47,372 nucleotides of DNA from Deltaproteobacteria bacterium (GTDB taxonomy: Bacteria; Desulfobacterota; DSM-4660; Desulfatiglandales; HGW-15), in the NCBI GenBank assembly GCA_016930795.1, contig JAFGFY010000168.1:1-47372 (forward strand). Reading direction: 5' to 3'. The notes under the pieces were generated by a model that made no database searches, was not told the origin of the DNA, and saw only the letters and a list, made by a program, of their open reading frames with translations. Below, one piece after another: positions 17,304-25,981 of the stretch (positions are counted from its first letter, which is position 1; every line of letters starts with the position of its first letter). The translations under genes were made by a program, and so were the position numbers.

Positions 17304-19233
17304 TCTCTTTTCCTCCCTGATGATATTCCACGAACAAGCCTTTTTCGTCGATCCTAAGAGTACCCGTGTCCCGTTGAAACTCCAGTTCGGCCATGCGATA
17401 ATCCACCATGGCGGCGGTGAGTGAATTCTTGGTGGTCAGCCACGAATCCTGGGCATCCTGGACCTCACGGAGCTGAGTTCTTCCGGCATCATAAAACATC
17501 TCAGTACTCTTCACCCTCTCCTCCGCGACGGCCACCGCGTTCGTCTGTATGGAGAGCGCTTCGCGGGCTTCAATCATTCCCCGAATGGCCGTGAGGATCG
17601 AGAGCTTGATGTCATCTTCCGTCATCTGAAAATCACGAACCGCCTGCTCAAGATCGATCAGGCTGTTGCGGTAGACATTGCGTTCGGCCGTCCTCTCAAA
17701 AGGAAGATCAAGGGTCAATAGCCCTGTATAGATTCCTTTATCCCCTCTAAGGCTCGCATCCTCCAGACCAGCTGACATAAGAGAACGAGACTCTCCAAAG
17801 CTCGCTTTCCCCAAGATGGTCAGCTCGGCGCCAAGGGCATCGGCCTTCACCACCACTGATCTCTGCGCATCATAGACCTTTCCTTCCGATACACGAAGAT
17901 CAAGGCGATGATCAAACCCCAGGGCTACGGCCGATGGCTCATTCATCTCCAGAGGACCGGCATTCTCTCTATCTGGTTTTTTCAACACGATTTCAGCATC
18001 TGCCGAGTCTTCTCCCTCTTTTGCAAATGAAACCGCTCCTTGATCGATATTCGGGATGATCTCCGTCACGTAGACCTTGAGACGTTCCAGTTCCCCTCTG
18101 TCAAGCTCCATGTCCGTATCAGGCGGAAGACCTATAGCCATTTTGAAACTGTCAAGGCTGTTTTCGTATCGCATCATGGCGCTGATCCAGCGCTCCCTGG
18201 CCCTTAACTCGTCTTGTTCAGCTCGGCCCACATCAACCGCGTCCGCCCTTCCGGCGTCAGCGAGCCTTCGTGTGCGGCGAGCGGATGTAATGAGGCTTTT
18301 ATAGCTCTCTGCATTGTTATCCACCTGGTCCAGCTGTCGCAGCACATCCAAATAATTGCGAGCGATGTCAACGGCAAATGTCTTTTTGTATCTTTCAAAT
18401 TCATAGATTGCATACACGACATTGCGCTCGGCCTGTGTGAGGGGTTCTGTGACGATATGTTTTCCAGCACCTCTGAGCAAAGGAATAGAAATGGATGCAT
18501 CCCCGGTAATTCCGGATGAGGAGGTCTCCCCTTGGGTGAGGAGTTTGACAAAATCGAGTGCCAGGGCCGTTGTGATTTTTGCTCCGTTATAAAGGGCTTT
18601 ACTCAAACTGAACGAACCGCTGTTCTCAATCCCCTTGACCGCTTCTCCTCCCGATTCGTCGGCAGTATACTGACTCTGGACATCTCCTCCCCCAATGAGG
18701 CCGAAATGATTGGCCTCCAGATCCAGATCCAGGGCCTTTCTGAAAAGGGCCTCCTTCCTCTTCTGGTAATCCTGGCTATTCTGGGCAGCCACCTGAAGCG
18801 CCTGAACCAGCGAGAGTTGAAAGGGCTTACCCGACTCCATGGACACAATCCTCTCGGAAGATGTCTCGAACTTGGGATAGTCCTTCTCAGGCCAATGAGG
18901 AATGGGCTCCAATGCGTCGCTTCCCAAAGAAGCCTCACCGTAACGTGGAAGCTCCTGCTCAATCAAAAGGCGACGACGAAGGATGTCGCTGGGACGCTCG
19001 ATACTAAAGTCTCCCGTTTCACCGAATATCTGTTCCTGCTTCTTTTCAATGATGGTCTCCGCCACCCTGTCCGCCTCCATACGGTATTTTGACGTGGTTT
19101 TACACCCCACCACCAGGACAAACAGGGGGAATAAGACTCCAAAGACCATGAGTCGGGAATAGAAATATCGACTCATACCATATTGTCTGAATAAAGCAGA
19201 CGTGCAGTAAACCACTTTGCGAATTACACCCAT
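17293..19233 (-). CDS. TolC-like outer-membrane efflux lipoprotein
   Basis: About 646 residues from the ATG at 19233, chosen for a GGAGAG site five bases upstream. Alternatives are 19275 and 19176; the latter would put a normal-length signal before the lipobox Leu-Val-Val-Gly-Cys. The body has two long helical repeats with Ala/Arg/Glu-rich heptads (for example AIYEFERYKKTFAVDIARNY and its C-terminal counterpart ending in TLRIDE), typical of TolC-type channels. The family is usually about 450-500 residues, so this one carries an N-terminal extension of about 130 residues and an acidic insert around the middle. It overlaps the adaptor gene by 11 bp and is the first gene of the exporter operon. 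The substrate is not evident. Confidence 0.85.
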   Translation of the reverse strand: MGVIRKVVYCTSALFRQYGMSRYFYSRLMVFGVLFPLFVLVVGCKTTSKYRMEADRVAETIIEKKQEQIFGETGDFSIERPSDILRRRLLIEQELPRYGEASLGSDALEPIPHWPEKDYPKFETSSERIVSMESGKPFQLSLVQALQVAAQNSQDYQKRKEALFRKALDLDLEANHFGLIGGGDVQSQYTADESGGEAVKGIENSGSFSLSKALYNGAKITTALALDFVKLLTQGETSSSGITGDASISIPLLRGAGKHIVTEPLTQAERNVVYAIYEFERYKKTFAVDIARNYLDVLRQLDQVDNNAESYKSLITSARRTRRLADAGRADAVDVGRAEQDELRARERWISAMMRYENSLDSFKMAIGLPPDTDMELDRGELERLKVYVTEIIPNIDQGAVSFAKEGEDSADAEIVLKKPDRENAGPLEMNEPSAVALGFDHRLDLRVSEGKVYDAQRSVVVKADALGAELTILGKASFGESRSLMSAGLEDASLRGDKGIYTGLLTLDLPFERTAERNVYRNSLIDLEQAVRDFQMTEDDIKLSILTAIRGMIEAREALSIQTNAVAVAEERVKSTEMFYDAGRTQLREVQDAQDSWLTTKNSLTAAMVDYRMAELEFQRDTGTLRIDEKGLFVEYHQGGKENDQ

Positions 19234-19734
19234 GCAATCTCTCCGAGCAAACTCCTTACCCAAATGATTGGCCATTTTCCGATAATATTGAGCAAGGGAT
19301 ATGCCAAGCCAACTTGAAGATGGAGTATTTACCTTAATTCACAGTATAATTCCAGGAATTTGAGATCAAAATAAGCGATTTTTTCCTGCGGTAAAACCCC
19401 TGAGAATGGATACTTAATACCCGCCCACCAAAAATGCCCGTATACAATGTATCCAGAAAATGGAAAATTGGGGGTGGACCCTTAAAACAGGTTCCCAAAC
19501 ACCCTATACAGTCGTCTATAGAATAGCGACTCAATCCCTAAAAAAGCACCATTCACTGGTTCGCAGGCTATTCCAAAGCATCATATGCAAGACAGGCCTT
19601 CTTCATGCAACGGGGACAATAGCCCTTCTGAGGAGAAAAGGGAGAGAAAAAGGATATTGTGGTACATTAGGGGCTTTAGACCAAGGAGGAAGGTGTAATG
19701 GAAAAGGACGCCATTCACATGAAGTCGAATCACC
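19234..19734. other. 501-bp gene-free region between HNH gene and exporter operon
   Basis: The open frames on either strand lack ribosome sites and protein-like composition. The exporter promoter should lie here, reading leftwards. On the - strand a TATACT hexamer near 19346 has a poor TTTTGA partner 17 bases upstream. No repeat was seen. Confidence 0.3.
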
Positions 19735-20259
19735 CTATTCCAAGAGTTCCACATTCCAATAGAGATAATCCCGCCAATCCTGTGGTATTTCCCTAAAGCC
19801 TATGGTAATCCTGACGGCTGGAATCCAGGTAGGAGATTTCGGCTTACGGATAAGCTGCATAGAGGCTTCTGAGGGGATACGCCCTCCCTTCTTTCGATTA
19901 CAATCGATACAGCATGTTACAATGTTCTCCCATTCTGTAGCCCCTCCACGAGACTTGGGTATGACATGGTCATAGGTAAGTTCTTCCGTTGGACACTGAT
20001 TTCCGCAATACTGACACCTATACCGGTCTCTCGCGTAGATATTCTGCCTTGAGAATTTGACAGGTGTCTTGGGTCTTTTGACCATCTTGAGCAGACGGAC
20101 CACAGAAGGCAACTTGAGGGTAAAGCTCACAGAGCGTATTTCGCGGCTATACTCCTCGATCACCTCTACCTTCCCGAGACAAAGCAGAGTAATCGCCTTT
20201 TTCCAGTTGATGATCTTCAAGGGCTCATAAGTAATGTTGAGTAGGAGTACGTGTTCCAT
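19735..20259 (-). CDS. HNH endonuclease family protein
   Basis: This 174-residue protein has a C-terminal HNH core. RCQYC starts a zinc knuckle. YDHVIPKSRGG supplies the first His with the metal-binding Asp, and WENIVTCCIDCNRKKGGR supplies the Asn and the second Cys pair of the zinc site. The N-terminal 75 residues (a LNITYEPLKIINWKKA motif and a Lys/Arg-rich segment) are typical of the widespread stand-alone bacterial HNH proteins of about 170-190 residues. These often sit alone in genomes with no methyltransferase partner, as here, so a restriction role is not supported. The real substrate of this subgroup is not established. Confidence 0.88.
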   Translation of the reverse strand: MEHVLLLNITYEPLKIINWKKAITLLCLGKVEVIEEYSREIRSVSFTLKLPSVVRLLKMVKRPKTPVKFSRQNIYARDRYRCQYCGNQCPTEELTYDHVIPKSRGGATEWENIVTCCIDCNRKKGGRIPSEASMQLIRKPKSPTWIPAVRITIGFREIPQDWRDYLYWNVELLE

Positions 20260-20622
20260 AATACTAAAGCTTAATCAAAGGGCGTTTAAGGGAAAACAAC
20301 CGCACGAAGCTGATTTAAGTTACTTGCTTTAATCGAAATTTTGCAAGAATACAAGAAAAAAACGAAAGGACAACAGGGCGGGAGTTTTGAGTCAATCACC
20401 TCCGGCTGAAGCCGAAGGCTTGAGGGGCCAAGGAGTCAAGGGGCCAAGTGAAAAAACGATAATGCCTTCCCTTGAATCCTGACTTTCTAAATAAGATCGA
20501 ACTGAAGTCTTCGCCTAAAGGCGAGGGATTTTCTCCCATTCACAGAATGAGACATTAAAGGAGTTACAGGGTTGTTTTAAGATAATATCGCAGGTTCATT
20601 GCACTTTGAGGGGTTTTAACGG
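20260..20622. other. 363-bp gene-free region with two small hairpins
   Basis: Two inverted repeats are visible: one around 20401-20420 (cggct-gaa-agccg type) and one around 20513-20526 (tcgcc-taaa-ggcga). The second is followed by a T-rich stretch (gattttctccc). They may be REP-like units or fragments of IS200/IS605-type ends. No coding potential was seen. Confidence 0.4.
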
Positions 20623-22239
20623 TTATCGGGCCCTGCGTCCGGTCCCCGCTGTTCTCATCTGTTCGGCCATCTTTTGCTGCATGGAAGCTGCTTTCCGCAT
20701 CTGTTCGAGGTTCTCCTCAATCTCTCTTTTTATCCCCGGGTCATCAATCAAAGCCAAGGCCTTTTCCATTTGAAAAACTGCATTGATAAAATCTCTCTTA
20801 TCCTTGTAATAGAGGCCCAGATAGTAATGCGATTTACCAGGATTTCCATGCTTGTAGTAGGATTCGCCCAAGGAATAAAGGGTCTTCGTGTAAAAGGATT
20901 CTTGCTGGGGCATCATTTTAATGCCCATAGAACCAGGCCCTTTTTCATCAGGTTTTGGTCTATCAGGTGGTTTCTTTTTATCAGGGCCATCGCCTTTTCC
21001 CTCAGGCTGCTCCTCATGGTCAGGGGGTCTTTTTCTCTCGGCATGGGATAATATGGCGTGCCTTTTGATAATTTCTTCAAAGGTCCTTTCCGCATCTTCC
21101 AGTCTTCCGGATTTAAGCTGTGCAAGCCCAAAATAGTAATGCCCCTCAAGGCTATACGGTCCTGCTTTGAGCCCGGGCTCTAAGACCGCGAGGGCCTCTT
21201 TGTACTGACCATTGAGACAATAGACTCGACCCAGATCCTTCTGGATAGAAGGGTTGGACGTATTTTGTGTCCAGGCCTTCTCAATATAACGGACCGCCTC
21301 TTTACTGTGTCCCGTCCTTGCTAAAACAAGGCCGTATCCATAAAGGGCTTTTGGGTCTTCGGGGTCTGTTTTGAGGGCCTTCTCGAAACGTTCTAAAGCA
21401 AATTTCGGGTCTCCGTAAAGGGCGATAAACCGCGCTTGGATAGAATCAAAATCTATGCTCCATGCTTCATGCTCGGCGGCACCTACGTTTGGGTGGGCAT
21501 CAAGCCAGGCACTGATATAAGCCACGCGATCTCTCGTAGGTGGGTGGGTATAGAGATATGCGGGAATCGTCGTTCCACGCCAATCCATGTTCTGCATCCT
21601 CTTGAGACTCGCCAGCATACACTCCGGGGCATAACCGCATCTGGAAAGATGTTCCAGGGCTACCCGATCCGCCTGCGTCTCAAATTCTCTGCTATAGACA
21701 AGGGAGGTGGACTCTAGTGTGGCCATGGTTCCGGCCATGACGGCAGTCGCGGCCTCTTCCCCCCCTGCCGTCATTCCAAGGAGGATCGACGCGGCAAGTC
21801 CTGCGACGGACATCAATCTCATCTTACCTGATCGCTCAACTTGCGCGGAGATGTGACGGCACGACACATGGGCGATTTCATGGGCCAATATCCCGGCAAG
21901 CTGTTCTTCAGACTCTATTTGCTCAATAAGACCGCTATGAACAAAGATATGCCCGCTGGGTGATGCAAAGGCATTGAAACTGTCGTCTTGAACCACATAG
22001 AAATGGTAATTAAAAAGCTTTCCCGGGACACTGTCGGCAATCCTGTGCCCAATGGCGTTGACCAGATCGACGATTTCCGGGTCTTCGATAAAGGTGTAGT
22101 GGGCCTTGACCTGCATCAAGAATTCCCTGGACAGGTCATCTTCCTGGGCGGGTGTTATGGCATAGGCAGGGGTCAAGAGTGGAGCCCAAACCAGGACGAC
22201 AAATATCCACAGAAATCCTTTTTTTGTGAGTAAGCTCAT
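20623..22239 (-). CDS. M48 family metallopeptidase with TPR repeats (BepA/YfgC-like)
   Basis: About 538 residues from the ATG at 22239, chosen because it has an AAGGG site and gives a clean signal peptide ending at Tyr-Ala. A peptidase M48 domain follows, with the zinc motif His120-Glu121-x-x-His124 (AHEIAH) and the third-ligand region REFETQADRVA. The C-terminal half has TPR-like repeats (about 275-400 and 455-520) separated by a Lys/Pro/Glu-rich linker of about 50 residues. This matches BepA, a periplasmic protease and chaperone that helps assemble or degrade outer-membrane proteins. The highly charged linker is not part of the usual family. The gene stands alone, reading away from the molybdopterin gene. 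Confidence 0.9.
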   Translation of the reverse strand: MSLLTKKGFLWIFVVLVWAPLLTPAYAITPAQEDDLSREFLMQVKAHYTFIEDPEIVDLVNAIGHRIADSVPGKLFNYHFYVVQDDSFNAFASPSGHIFVHSGLIEQIESEEQLAGILAHEIAHVSCRHISAQVERSGKMRLMSVAGLAASILLGMTAGGEEAATAVMAGTMATLESTSLVYSREFETQADRVALEHLSRCGYAPECMLASLKRMQNMDWRGTTIPAYLYTHPPTRDRVAYISAWLDAHPNVGAAEHEAWSIDFDSIQARFIALYGDPKFALERFEKALKTDPEDPKALYGYGLVLARTGHSKEAVRYIEKAWTQNTSNPSIQKDLGRVYCLNGQYKEALAVLEPGLKAGPYSLEGHYYFGLAQLKSGRLEDAERTFEEIIKRHAILSHAERKRPPDHEEQPEGKGDGPDKKKPPDRPKPDEKGPGSMGIKMMPQQESFYTKTLYSLGESYYKHGNPGKSHYYLGLYYKDKRDFINAVFQMEKALALIDDPGIKREIEENLEQMRKAASMQQKMAEQMRTAGTGRRAR

Positions 22240-22940
22240 GACAAACCCTTTTTTCCCTTCACTGAACCTGAGGATCAAGCCCTATGCTCGGCCGTCAGAG
22301 ACAAGTAGAACGCTAAGACGAAGCGCATGTCATTCTCAAAGGAGTGACGAATCAATCACTCGAAGGCCGGGTCGGTTCGCGATACCCCCTAGCCATCCTC
22401 CATATCATACATGATAATCAAGAAATTACCACATGCCATACGTAAGTGCAAATTTGATTTTCCAGTTTTCCAAAATGATGCTAATTTAATTCATTTATAG
22501 ATAAAATAATTTAATATACCATGTAATACTCTAGTGCTTTTCTCTGAAGAAATCAATATCGAAAACAAGCTCTTGTTTGCCATGAATTGATAACAAAATC
22601 GGCCAACACATCCTGTTCATTACTAATGCAGTAGACTTTGAGGGAGCCTTGGGCACCAGCAAGGTGTTAGATTTAAGGCACCGCATCGCAGATCCCGCTG
22701 TTTTATGCGGGAGGAGCGACAAGGTGTATAAGTCATACGCTACAAGGAGAAACGACCGAAGTAACGTGGCGGATGACATCTTGATGGTGGATCAGGGTGC
22801 TTTGCTTGTCATTGACATATCAACACAAACACTCTAGAATTCTTAAAAAATTAGTGTGACTTTTCAGGTGGATAACTGAATTCATCATTTTGGATCTTCC
22901 TCCCAACCAAGCTCCTCACTCCCCTCGAAGCGCGTGAAGG
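22240..22940. other. 701-bp gene-free region
   Basis: The stretch 22310-22380 resembles the dispersed intergenic repeats whose chance translation reads CHSQRSDE. 22430-22520 is very AT-rich. 22560-22840 is less AT-rich and open in frames on both strands, but no protein family is recognisable. It may be the worn remains of a transposase gene. The promoters of the flanking divergent genes should also lie here. Confidence 0.35.
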
Positions 22941-25046
22941 GTGGTTGAAAAATCTGCGAGACGCAAACTCATGTCAGCCAACGGAGAAAAGCCCATAAGA
23001 ACAATCTGTGGATTCTGTCACACCAATTGCGGCTTGATCACCTATGTAAAGGACGGAGTAATCACTCGAATCAAGGGAGATCCGGATCATCCCGTCAATG
23101 GCGGCGCGGACTGTCCAAAAGGCCGGGCCGGAAAAGCGATTGTCTATTCCCCTGATCGCCTTCAATATCCTTTGCGTAGGGTCAAAAGCGGATTCAAGCG
23201 CATTTCCTGGGACGAGGCACTTGATACCATCTCCGACAAGCTTTTAAGAATAAGAGATCAATACGGCGGGAAAACCATCATACGGGGTGTGGGCGCTCCG
23301 ATCACAGAAGAAAACCGGGATGGATTTGGCCAGATTGTGGCCATGTTGGGCTCCAATGACTATATTGGTGTCGGCCATATTTGCCACCAACCGCGGTCCA
23401 TCGGATTTCGAACGGTCTTTGGTCAAATGCCTCAGCCGGATTATGAAAACACGAAGCTCATCCTCATCTGGGGCTCCAATCCATTTGTCTCCAACAGATA
23501 CGGAGAGGTCGGTATCGGATTCGCGTGCGCCTACGGCGGTCTTTCCAGTACGTTTTCATCGGCTAGGAAACGGGGTGTCAAAGTGATTGTCATTGATCCT
23601 TGGCACAATCATATGGTTCGTCTCGCGGATAAGTGGCTGCAGTTGGAGCCGGGCAGGGACGACGCCCTGGCCCTAGCCATGCTGAATGTCATCATCAATG
23701 ATGAACTCTACGACAGGGCATTTGTAGAAGACTGGACCACCGGCTTTGACGAATTGGCTGCCCACGTTAAACCATTTACACCCGCATGGGCCGAAGGTGT
23801 GACCCGGCTGCAAGCCTCTGATATCCAGGAAGTCGCCAGATTATACGCAACCACCAAGCCCGCGCTGATCCGAGAAGGCAACGCCCTGGATCAGTATCCC
23901 AATGCGGTCCAAACAACGCGGGCCATAGCCATGCTCGAGGCCATCACCGGCAACCTGGATAGGAAAGGGGGAAATGTCTTTTTCCCATTCCCAAGACTGA
24001 CTCCTCTAATACCCGCGCCCGCTGTCAAACGTCTGAGTTCCGATGCCTATCCCATGTATCCCAGCGTACCTTTCCCGGCCTTTGCCGACGCAGTCTTGAC
24101 GGGAAAGCCCTATCGTCCCCGGGCATTGCTCGTTAATCATTCCAACACGTTGTTGATACAGGCCAACACTAACAGAACGAGGCAGGTCCTGGATAAGCTG
24201 GAGTTTCTTGTGGTCTGTGATATCTTTAGGACGGCGACAACAGAACTCGCCGATATTGTCCTTCCCGAAGCATCCCCCTTTGAGCGTTATGGATACAGGG
24301 GTTATGCCGGCCCCGCAGGTGGTTTTGTGGCACTCAGGCGAAAGGTCATAGAACCTGTGGGTGAGTCCCGCACCGTTTTTGAGATGGAATATGATTTAGC
24401 GAAAAGGATGGGACTGGCCGCTGGTTTTCCCTTTAGAAACAATAAGGAATGGATTAGCTACAGATTGACAGCAAGTCATATGACCTTTCATGATTTGGAA
24501 GAAAAACAGATTATCCAAGTTACGGCCCCAATGAAGTACGAGAAGTATCTCGAAAACGGATTCAAAACTCCTTCGGGAAGAGTGGAACTCTATTCTCAAC
24601 GTCTGAAAGACTCCGGGTATGCGCCTTTGCCTGAATACGAGGAACTTGACAGAAGGATTATAGAGCGACCTTCTCTCAGACAGGAATATCCTTTGATCGG
24701 CACTACACGTAGGTCTGGCAGCTATACCCATACGCAATTCCGAAATATTCCCATTCTCCGCAAACTGGACAAAGACTGCCTTTTGAGGATACATCCTGAA
24801 GATGCGACAATACGTAACATTTCTGATGGAGATAGGGTACGCGTGGAATCGCCTGACGGGAAGATGGAGGTCAAAGCCATACTAGCGGATGGAGTGGCTC
24901 CTGGGATCGTCCTGATCGATTTTGGCTGGGGAAATCCTGGAGATGGCGGGCAGAATGTCAATCTGTTGACCAGCGATGAAGATCGTGATCCTATTTCTTG
25001 CTCCACTTCGAACCATCGCTTCCGGTGCCAGGTGACCAAACACTAA
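22941..25046 (+). CDS. Molybdopterin-dependent oxidoreductase, cytoplasmic (DMSO reductase superfamily)
   Basis: The protein has 701 residues from a GTG; an ATG at 22971 is an equally weak alternative. The N-terminal Mo/W-bis-PGD domain starts with Cys23-x2-Cys26-x3-Cys30-x27-Cys58, binding one [4Fe-4S] cluster. Cys148 in GHICHQPRS is at the place where the metal-coordinating Cys or Sec is expected. The C-terminal part (about 590-701) is the dinucleotide-binding domain (DGDRVRVESPDGKMEVKA). No twin-arginine signal is present, so the enzyme should be cytoplasmic. There is no adjacent iron-sulfur or membrane subunit, which makes it an orphan catalytic subunit. Formate dehydrogenase-like, thiosulfate-reductase-like and acetylene-hydratase-like functions all remain possible. 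Confidence 0.88.
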   Translation: MVEKSARRKLMSANGEKPIRTICGFCHTNCGLITYVKDGVITRIKGDPDHPVNGGADCPKGRAGKAIVYSPDRLQYPLRRVKSGFKRISWDEALDTISDKLLRIRDQYGGKTIIRGVGAPITEENRDGFGQIVAMLGSNDYIGVGHICHQPRSIGFRTVFGQMPQPDYENTKLILIWGSNPFVSNRYGEVGIGFACAYGGLSSTFSSARKRGVKVIVIDPWHNHMVRLADKWLQLEPGRDDALALAMLNVIINDELYDRAFVEDWTTGFDELAAHVKPFTPAWAEGVTRLQASDIQEVARLYATTKPALIREGNALDQYPNAVQTTRAIAMLEAITGNLDRKGGNVFFPFPRLTPLIPAPAVKRLSSDAYPMYPSVPFPAFADAVLTGKPYRPRALLVNHSNTLLIQANTNRTRQVLDKLEFLVVCDIFRTATTELADIVLPEASPFERYGYRGYAGPAGGFVALRRKVIEPVGESRTVFEMEYDLAKRMGLAAGFPFRNNKEWISYRLTASHMTFHDLEEKQIIQVTAPMKYEKYLENGFKTPSGRVELYSQRLKDSGYAPLPEYEELDRRIIERPSLRQEYPLIGTTRRSGSYTHTQFRNIPILRKLDKDCLLRIHPEDATIRNISDGDRVRVESPDGKMEVKAILADGVAPGIVLIDFGWGNPGDGGQNVNLLTSDEDRDPISCSTSNHRFRCQVTKH

Positions 25047-25247
25047 CGTTGTATAGAAAACATGACAAGGGGTTCAAGAGATCGAAACCTATGGCCTTTA
25101 TCTGGAGCATGCAGGTTCTTTCTATTTGAACAGCGAATGAAAAGCGAGTTACGGGTGTTTGAAATCAATAAAGGACTTGACCTTCCGCCACATGCGGGGT
25201 ATCAATAGCGTTGCCCAATTGTCTGATAGAAATAAGGACCGCAGATA

Positions 25248-25628
25248 ATGAAAAGAATGGAAAGGGAAAAATTTACTGAGCGAAGAAAGCTTAAGAGATT
25301 TCAAGTCCAAGACGGCGCATTTGCCGTACTTAGACCTGAATTCACAAGATTAGGGCAAATCATAAATATCAGCTACGAGGGGCTCGCCTTTCAGTACGCT
25401 GTGATCGCCAAACAAAAAAACGGAGCATCTGAACTCGATATCTTTCTGACGGGCGATGCTTTCTATTTGGAGAATATGTCCTTTGAGACGGTTTCCGATC
25501 GTAGGGCGACGAGAAAATCTTCTAAGGGCTTCTTACCCTTGAGACGCTGTAGTGTCCGTTTCAAGGACCTCACGGGCACTCAAATGGCCCAATTGGAATA
25601 TTTCATTCAGAACCACACCATAAATTGA
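25248..25628 (+). CDS. PilZ domain protein (putative c-di-GMP receptor)
   Basis: This 126-residue protein has both parts of the PilZ c-di-GMP signature. An Arg-rich RRKLKRF stretch starts near residue 12, and about 25 residues later comes NISYEGLAF, fitting (D/N)xSxxG. The start has an AAGGA site eight bases upstream. The domain fills the protein, so it is a stand-alone adaptor that would pass a c-di-GMP signal to an unknown partner. It lies 200 bp after the molybdopterin gene and is not obviously linked to it. A second PilZ gene lies at 41529-41972. Confidence 0.8.
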   Translation: MKRMEREKFTERRKLKRFQVQDGAFAVLRPEFTRLGQIINISYEGLAFQYAVIAKQKNGASELDIFLTGDAFYLENMSFETVSDRRATRKSSKGFLPLRRCSVRFKDLTGTQMAQLEYFIQNHTIN

Positions 25629-25981
25629 AGAGTGGAGTTCGAACGTCTCATCCTCTCGCCTTTTTATTCCCTACAAACTGGGGGGTCTTGCTGCTGGTAT
25701 GACTGGGGGATACTCCCGTTTTCATCAAGACTCCGGGCTTGATCCCGTCAAATCCGGTCTAGTCTGGAAAAAGATCAGGTCCCAGCCCTCATGTTGAGGA
25801 TATTTGGTGTTTTTTTTGATGGGACATACAACATACAGTCTGATATGATGAGTTAGATCATATGAAAAAGCTACCTCCTTCTTTTATTCCATATTTTCTC
25901 TTAGACCCTATTCTACTACAGGGCCCCATAGGAGGTAGCTTTTTCATAGATGTCAGAATTTGACGAAAGGGAGGCTGGAGA
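25629..25981. other. 353-bp gene-free region carrying a perfect inverted repeat
   Basis: Apart from the 19-bp inverted repeat listed separately and a poly-T run at about 25809-25818, nothing is recognisable. The acyl-CoA dehydrogenase ribosome site (gggagg) lies at its right end. Confidence 0.4.
25861..25948. repeat. Perfect 19-bp inverted repeat with 50-base spacer
   Basis: The left arm at 25861-25879 (tatgaaaaagctacctcct) is the exact reverse complement of the right arm at 25930-25948. The spacer is AT-rich on its left and ends in gggcccc. The right arm ends 33 bases before the acyl-CoA dehydrogenase start, so the transcript leader can form a long stem. A small transposon remnant, an attenuator or a recombination site are all possible. 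Confidence 0.85.

Noticed and set aside
19460-19762. 100-codon open frame in the HNH/exporter gap
   Set aside because: Its end runs into the HNH gene on the other strand, and the peptide is rich in Ser/Arg/Gly without pattern.
19735-20259. HNH gene as part of a restriction or phage-defence system
   Set aside because: No methyltransferase, restriction or other defence gene is adjacent, and stand-alone HNH genes of this length are common.
22531-22837. Overlapping open frames on both strands that might be a small gene or transposase relic
   Set aside because: No ribosome site, no recognisable motif, and composition not protein-like on either strand. A translated search would be needed.
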